8,280 bases of DNA from an uncultured Lachnospiraceae bacterium. GTDB lineage: Bacteria; Bacillota_A; Clostridia; Lachnospirales; Lachnospiraceae. Position numbers and translations under genes: made by a program. The stretch covers positions 1 through 8,280 of the forward strand of contig CACZHN010000152.1 of NCBI GenBank assembly GCA_902780985.1, given 5' to 3'. Under the pieces are notes generated by a model. The model ran no database searches. It was given only the letters and a program-made list of their open reading frames with translations, and was not told the DNA's origin. Position 1 is the stretch's first letter. Every line of letters begins with the position of its first letter. Positions 1-7,003 of the stretch are shown one piece after another.

Positions 1-245
1 AAGAGCTTTTAGCTCAGGCTAAGAAGCTTGCTTCTATAATCGCAGCAAATGCACCTATCGCAGTAAGAAACTGCAAGAAGGCTATCAACGACGGCCTTGA
101 TGCTGATATGGATCAGGCTATCGTAATAGAAGAGAAGCTTTTCGGTGACTGCTTCGAAACAGAAGATCAGAAGGCTGCTATGGCTAATTTCCTTGAGAAA
201 GATAAGGAAAAAAAGCTTAAAGTCGTTCCTTTTAACAACAGATAA
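1..245 (+). CDS. crt: 3-hydroxybutyryl-CoA dehydratase (crotonase), C-terminal part
   Basis: This is the last 80 codons of a gene that begins before the window. The reading frame starts at base 3 and ends with TAA at 243-245. Crotonase dehydrates 3-hydroxybutyryl-CoA to crotonyl-CoA in the cytoplasm, the step after Hbd in butyrate formation. The visible part is the helical C-terminal region of the enoyl-CoA hydratase family, including [13 protein letters not shown], an EEKLFGDCF stretch and the family-typical [14 protein letters not shown], ending in VPFNNR. The oxyanion-hole region and the two catalytic glutamates lie upstream and cannot be checked. hbd follows after a 34-nt gap with its own ribosome binding site, which fits one operon. 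Codon choice (CTT Leu, ACA Thr, AAG Lys, GCT Ala) is restricted in the same way as in the following genes, as expected for high expression. The assignment rests on these motifs plus the hbd-bcd-etf context. Confidence 0.93.
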   Translation, partial: ELLAQAKKLASIIAANAPIAVRNCKKAINDGLDADMDQAIVIEEKLFGDCFETEDQKAAMANFLEKDKEKKLKVVPFNNR

Positions 246-265
246 AGTAAACACGATATATATAC

Positions 266-271
266 AGGAGG
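266..271 (+). promoter_or_regulatory. Ribosome binding site that fixes the hbd start
   Basis: AGGAGG lies 8 nt before the ATG at 280. The hbd frame stays open upstream to an ATG at 145 inside crt, so this site decides the true start. The protein from 280 begins directly with the first beta strand of the Rossmann fold ([12 protein letters not shown]), as in known Hbd proteins. Confidence 0.9.
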
Positions 272-279
272 ATAACAAA

Positions 280-1122
280 ATGGTAGTTGGAATAGTTGGT
301 GCCGGTACTATGGGTTCAGGAATCGCTCAGGCTTTCGCTATGACAGACGGCTATGAAGTACGTCTTTGCGATATCAAGCAGGAGTTTGCTGACGGCGGTA
401 AGGCTAAGATCGAGAAGAACATTAACTTCCTTGTTGGTAAGGAAAAGATTACAGCTGAGAAGGGCGCTGAGATTCTTGGAAAGATCAAGACCGGTCTTAA
501 GGACATCTGTGCAGACGCTGACCTCGTAATCGAAGTTGCTCCTGAGAACATGGAGCTTAAGAAGCAGACATTTACAGAGCTTATGAGCATCTGCAAGGCA
601 GACTGCATCTTTGCTACAAATACATCATCACTTTCTATCACAGAGATTGGTTCAGTACTTGACAGACCGCTTATCGGTATGCATTTCTTCAATCCTGCTG
701 ACAGAATGAAGCTCGTTGAGGTTATTGCAGGCGGTAACACACCTGATGATCTCGTAGAGAAGATTAAGGGTATCGCAACTGAGATCGGTAAGACACCTGT
801 TCAGGTTGCTGAGGCTCCCGGTTTCGTTGTAAACAGAGTTCTTATCCCTATGATCAATGAAGCAATCGGAATCTATGCTGACGGTATCGCAACTGTTGAA
901 GATATCGATACAGCTATGATGCTCGGATGCTCACATCCAATGGGACCTCTTGCACTTGGTGATCTTGTAGGTCTTGATATCGTACTTGCTATCATGGAAG
1001 TACTTCAGTCAGAGACAGGCGATCCTAAGTATCGTCCACACCCACTGCTTCGTAAGATGGTTCGTGCTAAGAAGCTTGGCCGTAAGACAGGTATAGGTTT
1101 CTACGATTATTCTAAGAAATAA
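280..1122 (+). CDS. hbd: 3-hydroxybutyryl-CoA dehydrogenase
   Basis: The 280-residue product reduces acetoacetyl-CoA to 3-hydroxybutyryl-CoA with NAD(P)H in the cytoplasm. The N-terminal Rossmann domain opens with GAGTMG (residues 7-12), and Asp31 sits at the end of beta strand 2. The catalytic set of the family is visible: Ser116 in NTSSLS, His135 in GMHFFNP, Glu147 in LVEVI and Asn185 in FVVNR. The C-terminal helical domain includes the clostridial-type [15 protein letters not shown] stretch (about 234-248), [14 protein letters not shown] and the final [11 protein letters not shown]. Length matches clostridial Hbd (about 280). It is 34 nt downstream of crt and 102 nt upstream of bcd, and the latter gap holds a hairpin. 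The single-domain form argues against a fatty-acid oxidation fusion protein. Cofactor preference (NADH or NADPH) cannot be decided by eye. Confidence 0.97.
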   Translation: MVVGIVGAGTMGSGIAQAFAMTDGYEVRLCDIKQEFADGGKAKIEKNINFLVGKEKITAEKGAEILGKIKTGLKDICADADLVIEVAPENMELKKQTFTELMSICKADCIFATNTSSLSITEIGSVLDRPLIGMHFFNPADRMKLVEVIAGGNTPDDLVEKIKGIATEIGKTPVQVAEAPGFVVNRVLIPMINEAIGIYADGIATVEDIDTAMMLGCSHPMGPLALGDLVGLDIVLAIMEVLQSETGDPKYRPHPLLRKMVRAKKLGRKTGIGFYDYSKK

Positions 1123-1135
1123 TTAAGTAAACTCT

Positions 1136-1169
1136 CCCGGGGCTGTGTATAAAAATATACGGTCCCGGG
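1136..1169 (+). terminator. Hairpin between hbd and bcd, possible attenuator or weak terminator
   Basis: Bases 1136-1149 pair with 1156-1169 to give an uninterrupted 14-bp stem (three G-U pairs) with a GC-rich base (CCCGGG/CCCGGG) and a 6-nt A-rich loop. The sequence after it (TTATTGTGTGTT) is only moderately U-rich, so termination is probably partial. It could instead be an RNA-processing or stability element that sets the ratio of crt-hbd to bcd-etfBA messages. I found no convincing sigma-70-type promoter in the rest of the gap (1170-1211), so bcd is probably expressed by read-through. Confidence 0.6.
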
Positions 1170-1211
1170 TTATTGTGTGTTAAAAGATCTTTTTAAATGA
1201 TATATCTATTT

Positions 1212-1216
1212 GGAGG
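1212..1216 (+). promoter_or_regulatory. Ribosome binding site that fixes the bcd start
   Basis: GGAGG is 8 nt before the ATG at 1225. An in-frame TTG at 1210 would add five residues, but it overlaps this site and has no binding site of its own. The start at 1225 gives MDFTLEKKYE, which aligns with the MDF start of known butyryl-CoA dehydrogenases. Confidence 0.88.
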
Positions 1217-1224
1217 AAGAATTA

Positions 1225-2391
1225 ATGGATTTCACACTTGAGAAAAAGTATGAGATGGCTCGTGAACTCTTCAGAAGTTTTGCAGAGAACGAAGTTAAGC
1301 CTCTTGCTATGGAGATTGACGAGCAGCACAGATTTCCTACGGAAACTGTAGAAAAGATGGCAAAGTACGGATTTTTAGGTATTCCTGTACCTAAGGAATT
1401 CGGCGGACAGGGCTGTGATGTTCTTACATATATTATGGCTGTTGAAGAGATGGCTAAGGTATGTGCTACAACATCAGTTATCCTTTCGGCTCATACATCA
1501 CTTTGCATCGATCCTATCCTTACATACGGTACACCTGAGCAGAAAGAGAAGTATGTCGCTGATCTTGCTTCAGGAAGAAAGCTCGGAGCATTTGCTCTTA
1601 CAGAGCCGGGTGCAGGTACAGACGCTCAGGGACAGCAGACAAAGGCTGTTCTCGACGGAGAAGAGTGGGTACTTAACGGTTCTAAGTGCTTCATCACAAA
1701 CGGTAAGGTTGCAGACGTTTATATCGTTATTGCCGTTACAGGTATTATCGAGAAGCGTGGCAGAAAGATGAAGGAGATTTCCGCATTTATCGTAGAGAAG
1801 GATACTCCTGGATTCACATTCGGAACAAAAGAGAACAAGATGGGTATCTGTGGTTCTTCTACATATGAGCTTGTATTCAACGATTGCCGTATCCCTAAGA
1901 ATGCTCTTCTCGGAGCACAGGGCAAGGGCTTCGGTATTGCTATGCACACACTTGACGGTGGACGTATCGGTATCGCTGCTCAGGCACTCGGTATTGCTGA
2001 AGGAGCTCTTGAGAGAACAGTTGCTTATACAAAAGAGCGTAAGCAGTTCGGCCGTTCTATCTCAGCTTTCCAGAATACACAGTTCCAGCTTGCAGATATG
2101 GCTACTAAGGTTGAAGCAGCTAAGATGCTTGTTTACAAGGCTGCTCGTACAAAGGATCAGTACAACCTTGACCACAAGACTTCTTACAGCGTAGAAGCTG
2201 CTATGGCTAAGCTTTATGCAGCAGAAGTTGCTATGGAAGTTACAACAAAGGCTGTTCAGCTTCACGGTGGATATGGTTATATCAAGGAATATGAAGTTGA
2301 GCGTATGATGCGTGATGCTAAGATTACAGAAATATATGAGGGAACCAGCGAAGTTCAGCGTATGGTTATCTCAGGAAATCTTTTAGGTTAA
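1225..2391 (+). CDS. bcd: Butyryl-CoA dehydrogenase
   Basis: The 388-residue FAD enzyme of the acyl-CoA dehydrogenase family reduces crotonyl-CoA to butyryl-CoA, probably in a bifurcating complex with the EtfAB encoded next door. Visible motifs in order: SAHTSLC (88-94); the first family signature ALTEPGAGTDA (124-134); GSKCFITNG (152-160); TLDGGRIGIAAQALGIAEGA (242-261); KERKQFGR (270-277); and the second signature around QLHGGYGY (345-352). The catalytic base is Glu372 in YEGTSE, the short-chain and medium-chain position. It is about nine residues longer than my recollection of the C. acetobutylicum enzyme (379), with small insertions near 172-184 and 311-319. Its stop codon overlaps the etfB ribosome binding site, so the two are tightly coupled. 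Butyryl specificity is inferred mainly from the operon. Confidence 0.96.
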   Translation: MDFTLEKKYEMARELFRSFAENEVKPLAMEIDEQHRFPTETVEKMAKYGFLGIPVPKEFGGQGCDVLTYIMAVEEMAKVCATTSVILSAHTSLCIDPILTYGTPEQKEKYVADLASGRKLGAFALTEPGAGTDAQGQQTKAVLDGEEWVLNGSKCFITNGKVADVYIVIAVTGIIEKRGRKMKEISAFIVEKDTPGFTFGTKENKMGICGSSTYELVFNDCRIPKNALLGAQGKGFGIAMHTLDGGRIGIAAQALGIAEGALERTVAYTKERKQFGRSISAFQNTQFQLADMATKVEAAKMLVYKAARTKDQYNLDHKTSYSVEAAMAKLYAAEVAMEVTTKAVQLHGGYGYIKEYEVERMMRDAKITEIYEGTSEVQRMVISGNLLG

Positions 2392-2404
2392 GGAGGGTAC
2401 GGGC

Positions 2405-3187
2405 ATGAAAATAGTATGTATAAAGCAGGTACCTGATACAAAGGGTGGAGTTAAGTTTAAGCCGGATGGAACTCTTGATAGAGCAGCTATGAAGTCTATC
2501 ATGAATCCGGATGATAAAGCAGGTCTTGAGGCAGCTCTCAGAATCAAGGATGAGCTTGGTGCTGAAGTTACAGTTCTTACAATGGGTCTTCCAAAGGCTG
2601 AGGAAGTTCTTCGTGAGGCTATGGCTATGGGTGCTGACAAGGGTGTCCTTGTTACAGACAGAAGACTTGCAGGTGCTGATACCTGGGCAACATCCCAGAC
2701 TATCGCAGCAGCTATAAGAAATCTTGAGTACGATCTTATTATCACAGGACGTCAGGCTATCGACGGTGATACAGCTCAGGTTGGTCCTCAGATTTCAGAG
2801 CATCTCGGTATCCCTGTAATCTCTTATGCTGAAGAGCTTAAGGTTGAGGGAGACAGCGTTATCGTTAAGAGACAGTACGATGACAGATTCCATATGCTTA
2901 AGGCTAAGATGCCTTGTCTTGTTACAGCTCTTTCTGAGCTTAATGAGCCAAGATACATGACACCGGGTGGAATTTGGGATGCATTAGAGAAAGAGATTAC
3001 TGTATTTGACAGAGACGCTCTTACAACACTTGATGACAGCAACATGGGTCTTAAGGGTTCTCCTACACAGATTGCAAAGGCTTCAGATAAAGTTGCTAAG
3101 GGAGCAGGAGAGAAGGTTGTACCTGATTCTGCCAGTGATGCAGCTCAGTTAATCTTTAATGTTCTTGCTGAGAAGCATGTAATCTAA
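2405..3187 (+). CDS. etfB: Electron transfer flavoprotein beta subunit
   Basis: The 260-residue protein pairs with EtfA and passes electrons to butyryl-CoA dehydrogenase. The nucleotide-binding fold starts at MKIVCIKQVPDT, followed by NPDDKAGLEAAL (34-45), TDRRLAGADTWATS (84-97) and the glycine-rich stretch ITGRQAIDGDTAQVGPQ (113-129), where bifurcating EtfB proteins bind the extra FAD. The final helix (about 240-260) is the arm expected to pack on EtfA. These features resemble clostridial EtfB partners of Bcd, which oxidise NADH and send one electron to ferredoxin and one to Bcd. The bifurcating role here is inferred from family and context. A strong site (AAGGAGGG, 2390-2397) overlaps the bcd stop and sets the ATG at 2405. 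etfA follows after 18 nt. Confidence 0.96.
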   Translation: MKIVCIKQVPDTKGGVKFKPDGTLDRAAMKSIMNPDDKAGLEAALRIKDELGAEVTVLTMGLPKAEEVLREAMAMGADKGVLVTDRRLAGADTWATSQTIAAAIRNLEYDLIITGRQAIDGDTAQVGPQISEHLGIPVISYAEELKVEGDSVIVKRQYDDRFHMLKAKMPCLVTALSELNEPRYMTPGGIWDALEKEITVFDRDALTTLDDSNMGLKGSPTQIAKASDKVAKGAGEKVVPDSASDAAQLIFNVLAEKHVI

Positions 3188-3205
3188 GAAAGGGAGGAAG
3201 TTTAG

Positions 3206-4264
3206 ATGTCAGTTAATGAATATAAGGGAGTTTACGTATTCGCACAGCAGGTTGATAATCATATCGATGAGATTGTGTATGAACTCCTTCAGAAAGCTAT
3301 GGACCTTGCTGCTGACCTTTCTACAGAGGTTGTTGCAGTTCTTGTTGGTTCTGAAATTAAGAATAAGGTATTTCACCTTGAAGAGCACGGTGCAGACAGA
3401 GTTATCCTTATCGATGATCCTGAACTTAAGGAGTACAGAACAGAGCCTTACGCACATGCACTTGCTTCAGTTATAAATGAGTTTAAGCCGGATGTATTCC
3501 TTATCGGAGCTACAGCTATCGGTCGCGATCTTGCACCTCGTGTATGTGCAAGAGTACATACAGGTCTTACAGCAGATTGTACATCTCTTGAGATCGGTGA
3601 TTTCCCACTTAACCCAATTCCGGGTAAGGAAGATGAGCAGAAGCACAATCAGCTTCTTATGACTCGTCCTGCATTTGGTGGAAATACAATCGCTACAATC
3701 GCTTGTCCTGATTTTAGACCTCAGATGGCTACAGTTCGTCCGGGCGTTATGAAGAGATCTCCTAAGGTTGTAGGAAGAACTTGTGAGCTTGTTGAGTTCA
3801 ACCCCGGTTTCACACCAAACGACTGCTATGTTGAGATCCTCGATGTAGTTAGAGAAGTAAAGAAGACTGTAAATATCCAGAAGGCAAAGATCCTTGTTGC
3901 AGGTGGTAGAGGTGTTGGTTCAGCTGAGAACTTCCAGCTTCTCAGAGACCTTGCCGATGCTCTTGGCGGTGAAGTTGCATGTTCACGTGCAGCTGTAGAT
4001 AACGGATGGCTTCCAAAGGAACTTCAGGTAGGTCAGACAGGAAAGACAGTTCGTCCTTCAGTATACTTCGCAGTAGGTATCTCAGGTGCAATCCAGCATG
4101 TAGCGGGTATGGAAGAGTCAGATCTCATCATTGCTATCAATAAGGATGAGTCAGCACCTATCTTCGACGTAGCTGATTACGGTATCGTAGGAGACCTTAA
4201 CAAGATCCTTCCTATTCTCACTAAGAGCATTGTTGATGCTAAGAATGAGGGTATTGAGGACTAA
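3206..4264 (+). CDS. etfA: Electron transfer flavoprotein alpha subunit
   Basis: The 352-residue partner of EtfB holds the FAD that shuttles electrons to Bcd. The N-terminal domain (about 1-190) contains LIGATAIGRDLAPRVCARV, TGLTADCTSLEI and TRPAFGGN. The C-terminal FAD domain shows GGRGVGSAENF (233-243), SRAAVDNGW (260-268), QVGQTGKTVRP (274-284) and the EtfA signature GISGAIQHVAGM (291-302) leading to AINKDESAPIF. There is no N-terminal ferredoxin-type cysteine cluster, unlike some anaerobe EtfA proteins. It is longer than the roughly 336 residues I recall for C. acetobutylicum, mainly from an insertion near 131-148 before LLMTRPAFGGN. GGGAGG at 3192-3197 is 8 nt before the ATG. It is the last gene of the butyrate cluster, with a hairpin 35 nt after its stop codon. 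Confidence 0.96.
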   Translation: MSVNEYKGVYVFAQQVDNHIDEIVYELLQKAMDLAADLSTEVVAVLVGSEIKNKVFHLEEHGADRVILIDDPELKEYRTEPYAHALASVINEFKPDVFLIGATAIGRDLAPRVCARVHTGLTADCTSLEIGDFPLNPIPGKEDEQKHNQLLMTRPAFGGNTIATIACPDFRPQMATVRPGVMKRSPKVVGRTCELVEFNPGFTPNDCYVEILDVVREVKKTVNIQKAKILVAGGRGVGSAENFQLLRDLADALGGEVACSRAAVDNGWLPKELQVGQTGKTVRPSVYFAVGISGAIQHVAGMEESDLIIAINKDESAPIFDVADYGIVGDLNKILPILTKSIVDAKNEGIED

Positions 4265-4298
4265 TACGGGAAACTTGAAATAATAAAATTGATGTAAT

Positions 4299-4343
4299 AA
4301 TGCCTCATGTGTGATATGCTATAAGCTGTAGACATGGGGCATT
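4299..4343 (+). terminator. Probable terminator after etfA
   Basis: Bases 4299-4310 (AATGCCTCATGT) pair with 4332-4343 (ACATGGGGCATT) in a 12-bp stem with one U-G pair and a 21-nt loop. The following sequence (TGCATGTTTAATATGTTTT) is U-rich but interrupted, so efficiency is uncertain. Its position downstream of the last etf gene and ahead of an unrelated gene supports the call. Confidence 0.6.
4317..4325 (+). promoter_or_regulatory. Candidate extended -10 promoter for the C11 peptidase gene
   Basis: TGCTATAAG matches the extended -10 pattern TGnTATAAT at eight of nine positions, counting the free base as a match. It lies 58 nt before the peptidase ATG, predicting transcription from about 4331-4333. 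No good -35 box is seen 17 nt upstream (ATAATG at 4297-4302), so recognition would rely on the extended element. The site lies in the loop of the preceding hairpin. This is a motif match only. Confidence 0.4.
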
Positions 4344-4383
4344 TGCATGTTTAATATGTTTTCAACATGGGAGGGAAAACGTA

Positions 4384-6858
4384 ATGGAGCCAAATGGTGG
4401 AGGTAGACAGAAGAGAGTGACCGAAAATTCCAAGGGCGTTCACAGACGTGGTGAAGGTCTCGGTACAGGTCCTGTCGGAAGAGCTGACGGATATGCCGGT
4501 CGAACAGGCGGAAGCGGCAGCGGTTCGGGAAGAGGTACCGGAACAAGAGCAGGCGGCGGAGGACTTAAGCTTATAATCATTCTTATAGCTATGCTTCTCG
4601 GCGGTGGCGGAGGCCTCGGTGCATTTCTCAGCGGCGGCGATTCAGGAGATGATCTTGGATCAGGTACAGGACAAAGTACAGTTACGAGTACAGGTTCAGG
4701 TTCCGGATCTATCGGACTGGGAGGATCCGGCTCAAGCTCGGGATCTCAGTCAGGAGGTACATCACTCAGCCTTGGTGACATAACAAGTCTTTTCGGCGGA
4801 TTTTCGGGATCACAGCAGTCCGCAGGATGGACAGACGGATTTAATAATACAAGCAAGCTTAATACTGAAGTAAGCTCATCTGCACGTGAGAAGAGAACTC
4901 AGATTCTCGGAAACGGACAGGATAAGGTTACAATTATGATCTATATGTGCGGAACCGACCTTGAGTCGAGAAGCGGTATGGCATCAAACGACCTTCGTGA
5001 GATGGCTGCGGCTTCCACAAATCCGAACGTAAACATCATAGTTTATACAGGTGGTTGTAAGGCTTGGAAGATCAACGGAGTTTCAAATTCCACAAACCAG
5101 ATCTACAGGATCAATAACGGTAATCTCGAACAGCTTATAGCCGATGACGGCGATAAGGCTATGACAGATCCTGCAACACTTACTGCATTTATCAAGTACT
5201 GTGCAAACAGCTATCCGGCTAACAGAAACGAACTTATATTCTGGGATCACGGCGGCGGTTCAATCACAGGTTACGGATATGATGAGAAGCATAAGAATTC
5301 GGGATCTATGGACCTTGCGGAGATTAATTCGGCACTGAAGAATTCAGGCGTGATGTTTGACTTTATCGGTTTCGATACATGTCTTATGGGTACATACGAG
5401 ACAGCTCTTATGTGCAGCAATTATGCGGATTACCTTGTAGCTTCGGAAGAGACTGAGCCGGGTATCGGATGGTACTATACACCATGGCTTAACGAGCTTT
5501 CAAAAGATACATCTATGCCGACACTTAACATCGGCAAGAACATCGTTGATTCTTTCGTAGATGAATGCGGTCGTAAATGCGGTGGACAGAAATGTACTCT
5601 TGCGGTTATCGACCTCTGCGAGCTGTCACAGACAGTTCCTTCAAAGATGAAAGAGTTCTCTACTGATACAGCTTCACGTATCAAAGAGGATTATAAGACT
5701 ATATCAGATGCGCGTGTAAGCACAAGAGAGTTTGCGACATCTTCACAGATCGACCAGATCGACCTTGTAAACCTTACACAGAAGATCGGTTCTGATGATG
5801 CCAAGGCACTTCAGGAGACCCTTCTTTCAGCTATCAAGTACAACAGAACATCACCTAGCATGACAAATGCATACGGCCTTTCAATCTACTTCCCATACAG
5901 GAAAGCAAGCAAGGTCGGAACAGTTGTTTCAGCATATAACGATATCGGAATGGATAACGAATATGCAAACTGTATCAAGGCATTTGCAGGTCTAGAGACA
6001 TCAGGTCAGATTGCAGCAGGCGGTTCGGCAAATCCTTTCAGTATGCTTACAGGCGGGTCAGCCGGTTCATCGACTCAGGGCGGAGATGCTATAAATGCAC
6101 TCCTCAATGCATTCCTCGGCGGCGGAAGAAGTATCGAAGGTATCGACAGAAATGCATCCGATTTCATGGATGATACATCTGTTTACGATGTAGATGCTGC
6201 AGCAAATTATGTAGCAAATAATCAGTTTGATCCTTCAAAGATGGTTTGGAATACCGAGAGTGACGGAACTCATACAATGAGTATCGATATGGAGCAGTGG
6301 AAGTTGATCCAATCACTTCAGGTAAATATGTTCGTTGATGACGGTGAGGGATATGTAGATCTCGGTCTTGATAACGTATATCAGTTTACCGAAGACGGAA
6401 GACTCATCGGAGATACTGATAATACATGGCTTGCTATAGACGGTCAGCCGGTTGCATTCTACTATGAGACAACAATCGCTGATGATAACGGTGCTGAAAC
6501 AGTTACCGGACGTGTTCCTGTAATGCTTGACGGTGTAAGATCAAATCTCATCATTACATTTGATAATGATCATCCTTACGGATACATTGCCGGTGCAAGA
6601 TATGACTATGTGGACGGCGAGACGGAAGCGGTAGCTAAGGGCGTTACGGAGATAGCTGAGGGAACAACCATTGATTATCTCTGCGACTTCTACTCATACG
6701 ACGGAGTATATCAGGACAGCTACTACCTCGGCGAGCAGGTTACATATTCAAGCAACATGGAGATCAGCAACGTTGATGTTGGAGCAGATACACAGATAAC
6801 ATATTTACTTACGGATATATATAATCAGGAGTATTGGACTCCTGTAGTGCCTCACTAA
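4384..6858 (+). CDS. Membrane-anchored clostripain-family (C11) cysteine peptidase
   Basis: The 824-residue protein has a recognisable peptidase C11 core at about 180-540. It starts at KVTIMIYMCGTDLES and contains the catalytic His289 in FWDHGGGS and Cys333 in FDTCLMGTYETA, the caspase-like His/Cys pair. Family members usually cleave after Arg or Lys, often after self-processing. The first 60 residues are rich in Gly and Arg with no acidic cluster. One hydrophobic segment follows (about 61-82), broken by five glycines, so the tail should be cytoplasmic and the peptidase outside the cell. A Gly/Ser linker spans about 87-145 and a second one about 541-585. Residues 586-824 are Tyr/Asp-rich, probably beta-structured, and not assigned. 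GGGAGGG at 4369-4375 is 8 nt before the ATG. The gene has hairpins on both sides and probably its own promoter, so it is likely monocistronic. Substrate is unknown. Confidence 0.88.
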   Translation: MEPNGGGRQKRVTENSKGVHRRGEGLGTGPVGRADGYAGRTGGSGSGSGRGTGTRAGGGGLKLIIILIAMLLGGGGGLGAFLSGGDSGDDLGSGTGQSTVTSTGSGSGSIGLGGSGSSSGSQSGGTSLSLGDITSLFGGFSGSQQSAGWTDGFNNTSKLNTEVSSSAREKRTQILGNGQDKVTIMIYMCGTDLESRSGMASNDLREMAAASTNPNVNIIVYTGGCKAWKINGVSNSTNQIYRINNGNLEQLIADDGDKAMTDPATLTAFIKYCANSYPANRNELIFWDHGGGSITGYGYDEKHKNSGSMDLAEINSALKNSGVMFDFIGFDTCLMGTYETALMCSNYADYLVASEETEPGIGWYYTPWLNELSKDTSMPTLNIGKNIVDSFVDECGRKCGGQKCTLAVIDLCELSQTVPSKMKEFSTDTASRIKEDYKTISDARVSTREFATSSQIDQIDLVNLTQKIGSDDAKALQETLLSAIKYNRTSPSMTNAYGLSIYFPYRKASKVGTVVSAYNDIGMDNEYANCIKAFAGLETSGQIAAGGSANPFSMLTGGSAGSSTQGGDAINALLNAFLGGGRSIEGIDRNASDFMDDTSVYDVDAAANYVANNQFDPSKMVWNTESDGTHTMSIDMEQWKLIQSLQVNMFVDDGEGYVDLGLDNVYQFTEDGRLIGDTDNTWLAIDGQPVAFYYETTIADDNGAETVTGRVPVMLDGVRSNLIITFDNDHPYGYIAGARYDYVDGETEAVAKGVTEIAEGTTIDYLCDFYSYDGVYQDSYYLGEQVTYSSNMEISNVDVGADTQITYLLTDIYNQEYWTPVVPH

Positions 6859-6967
6859 TATATAATTAACTAAGGTGCGTATAAAAGAAGCAGGGCACCT
6901 GAGATGACACAATTAAATGGTCACTCAGGCACCCTGTTTCTTTTATACTTATATATCTAATTATATA
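6859..6967. repeat. AT-rich inverted repeat around the peptidase terminator
   Basis: TATATAATTA at 6859-6868 is exactly inverted as TAATTATATA at 6958-6967, flanking the 6879-6948 hairpin. The sequence is simple and AT-rich, so it may be chance or may only extend the fold of this intergenic region. Confidence 0.35.
6879..6948 (+). terminator. Terminator of the C11 peptidase gene, probably bidirectional
   Basis: Arms 6879-6903 and 6924-6948 form a 25-bp stem with two adjacent mismatches and one G-U pair. It is capped by a bulged A (6904), a 4-bp stem (TGAC 6905-6908 with GTCA 6920-6923) and an 11-nt loop (6909-6919). The base of the stem is A-rich on the left and T-rich on the right (TTTCTTTTATA after the GC block), so it supplies a U-tract in both directions. 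It begins 20 nt after the peptidase stop. Its apex is shared with the next hairpin. Confidence 0.85.
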
Positions 6968-7003
6968 AAATCCCCTCGAGTCACCATTAAATTGTGTGAT
7001 CTC
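6901..7003. repeat. Two inverted copies of a 26-nt hairpin apex
   Basis: The copy at 6901-6926 (plus strand) and the copy at 6978-7003 (read on the minus strand) agree at 23 of 26 positions. Consensus parts in order are GAG, bulged A, TSAC, loop ACAATTWAATG, GTSA, CTC. Of the three differences, two are the two partners of one base pair (G-C swapped to C-G) and the third is a single loop base (A or T). Each copy is in the sense orientation of the gene it follows. Confidence 0.9.

Noticed and set aside
145..279. Upstream extension of the hbd frame to an ATG at 145
   Set aside because: It overlaps crt in another frame, has no ribosome binding site, and would add 45 residues before the normal Rossmann-fold start. 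The ATG at 280 has AGGAGG at the right distance.
351..740. Minus-strand open frame inside hbd
   Set aside because: It lies wholly within a strongly supported gene, has no recognisable domain, and reflects the codon bias of hbd.
1182..1193. Perfect palindrome AAAAGATCTTTT upstream of bcd
   Set aside because: It is short, AT-rich and unrepeated in the window. It could be an operator but nothing else supports that.
1170..1211. Possible promoter for bcd downstream of the hairpin
   Set aside because: TATATC at 1201-1206 has no suitably spaced -35 box (TTGTGT is 22 nt away), so I did not call it.
2383..2745. Minus-strand open frame across the bcd-etfB junction
   Set aside because: It has low-complexity Ser/Ala/Arg composition typical of an antisense shadow, and both sense genes are certain.
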